Part shown: piece by piece, positions 22,401 through 22,407 of the stretch
How the letters are laid out: each line of letters starts with the position of its first letter
Position numbering within the stretch: position 1 is the stretch's first letter
Origin: an uncultured Bacilli bacterium
GTDB lineage: Bacteria; Bacillota_I; Bacilli_A; RF39; UBA660
Assembly (NCBI GenBank): GCA_947627835.1
Contig: CANQXM010000009.1
Location: 1 to 22,407 of the forward strand
Length of the DNA: 22,407 bases
Reading direction: 5' to 3'
Notes under the pieces: generated by a model
What the model saw: only the letters and a program-made list of their open reading frames with translations
Told to the model about the DNA's origin: nothing
Database searches by the model: none
Translations under genes and position numbers: made by a program

Positions 22401-22407
22401 ATGTCAA

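Noticed and set aside
22260..22407. Riboswitch or T-box leader before the signal peptidase gene.
   Set aside because: The promoter at 22290-22318 leaves only about 25 bases of leader, and no T-box or known aptamer core is visible.
1..22407. Mycoplasma-type genetic code (UGA as Trp).
   Set aside because: Trp is encoded by TGG throughout, and TGA ends trxB and the overlapping anchored protein gene at sensible positions.
1..22407. CRISPR arrays, transposases, phage genes or tRNA/rRNA genes.
   Set aside because: No regularly spaced direct repeats, no recognisable mobile-element proteins and no cloverleaf or rRNA sequence were found on either strand.

Overview
The window is a compact, AT-rich (by eye about one third G+C) bacterial chromosome segment in which all 18 recognisable protein genes lie on the minus strand. 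The genes point to a low-GC Firmicute of the Bacilli/Mollicutes-related kind, for example an uncultured gut lineage: a SipW-type signal peptidase with TasA-like substrates, an LtaS-type polymerase, a CBS-domain manganese pyrophosphatase, Tex, and purine-rich Shine-Dalgarno (SD) sites with extended -10 promoters. UGA is used as a stop codon, so this is not the Mycoplasma code. No rRNA, tRNA, CRISPR array or transposon is visible. There is no gene-free stretch over 300 bases; the longest are about 148 bases (22260-22407 and 707-854).

In transcription order, right to left: a SipW-type signal peptidase (22259-21411); a small membrane-anchored protein of the TasA-like fold (21308-20772); a small nucleotidyltransferase-like gene overlapping uvrB (20714-18373); a CBS/DRTGG/DHH pyrophosphatase (18313-16691); a membrane-anchored protein of unknown function (16616-15465); uvrA (15325-12521); a 673-residue repeat-containing single-pass membrane protein (12382-10361); an operon of lgt, trxB and a second TasA-fold protein (10285-8076); a TasA/camelysin-like protein (8013-7468) followed by tex (7431-5311); an envelope operon of an LtaS-like enzyme, asnB and a PAP2 phosphatase (5225-855); a PPC-domain protein (706-284); and the 5' end of a RelA/SpoT-type HD-domain gene that leaves the window at base 1.

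Most of the conserved genes are housekeeping: nucleotide excision repair (UvrA, UvrB), lipoprotein maturation (Lgt), redox (TrxB), Tex and wall or teichoic-acid chemistry. The most distinctive content is a dispersed SipW/TasA-like export module. One SipW peptidase accompanies three divergent proteins that share the same two sequence landmarks (a VKN...Y strand pair and a C-terminal Y...GK strand pair) but have different N-termini: one with a classic SipW-type cleavage region, one with a possible cleavage region, and one that looks permanently anchored.

Most transcription units have a recognisable promoter and a hairpin terminator. Nearly all terminator stems overlap the stop codon of the gene they end. 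Two leaders look regulatory: the uvrA promoter, with an inverted repeat between -35 and -10, and the leader of the 673-residue protein, with a duplicated ribosome-binding segment and a sequence able to pair with either copy. All functional statements are read from sequence without database searches.
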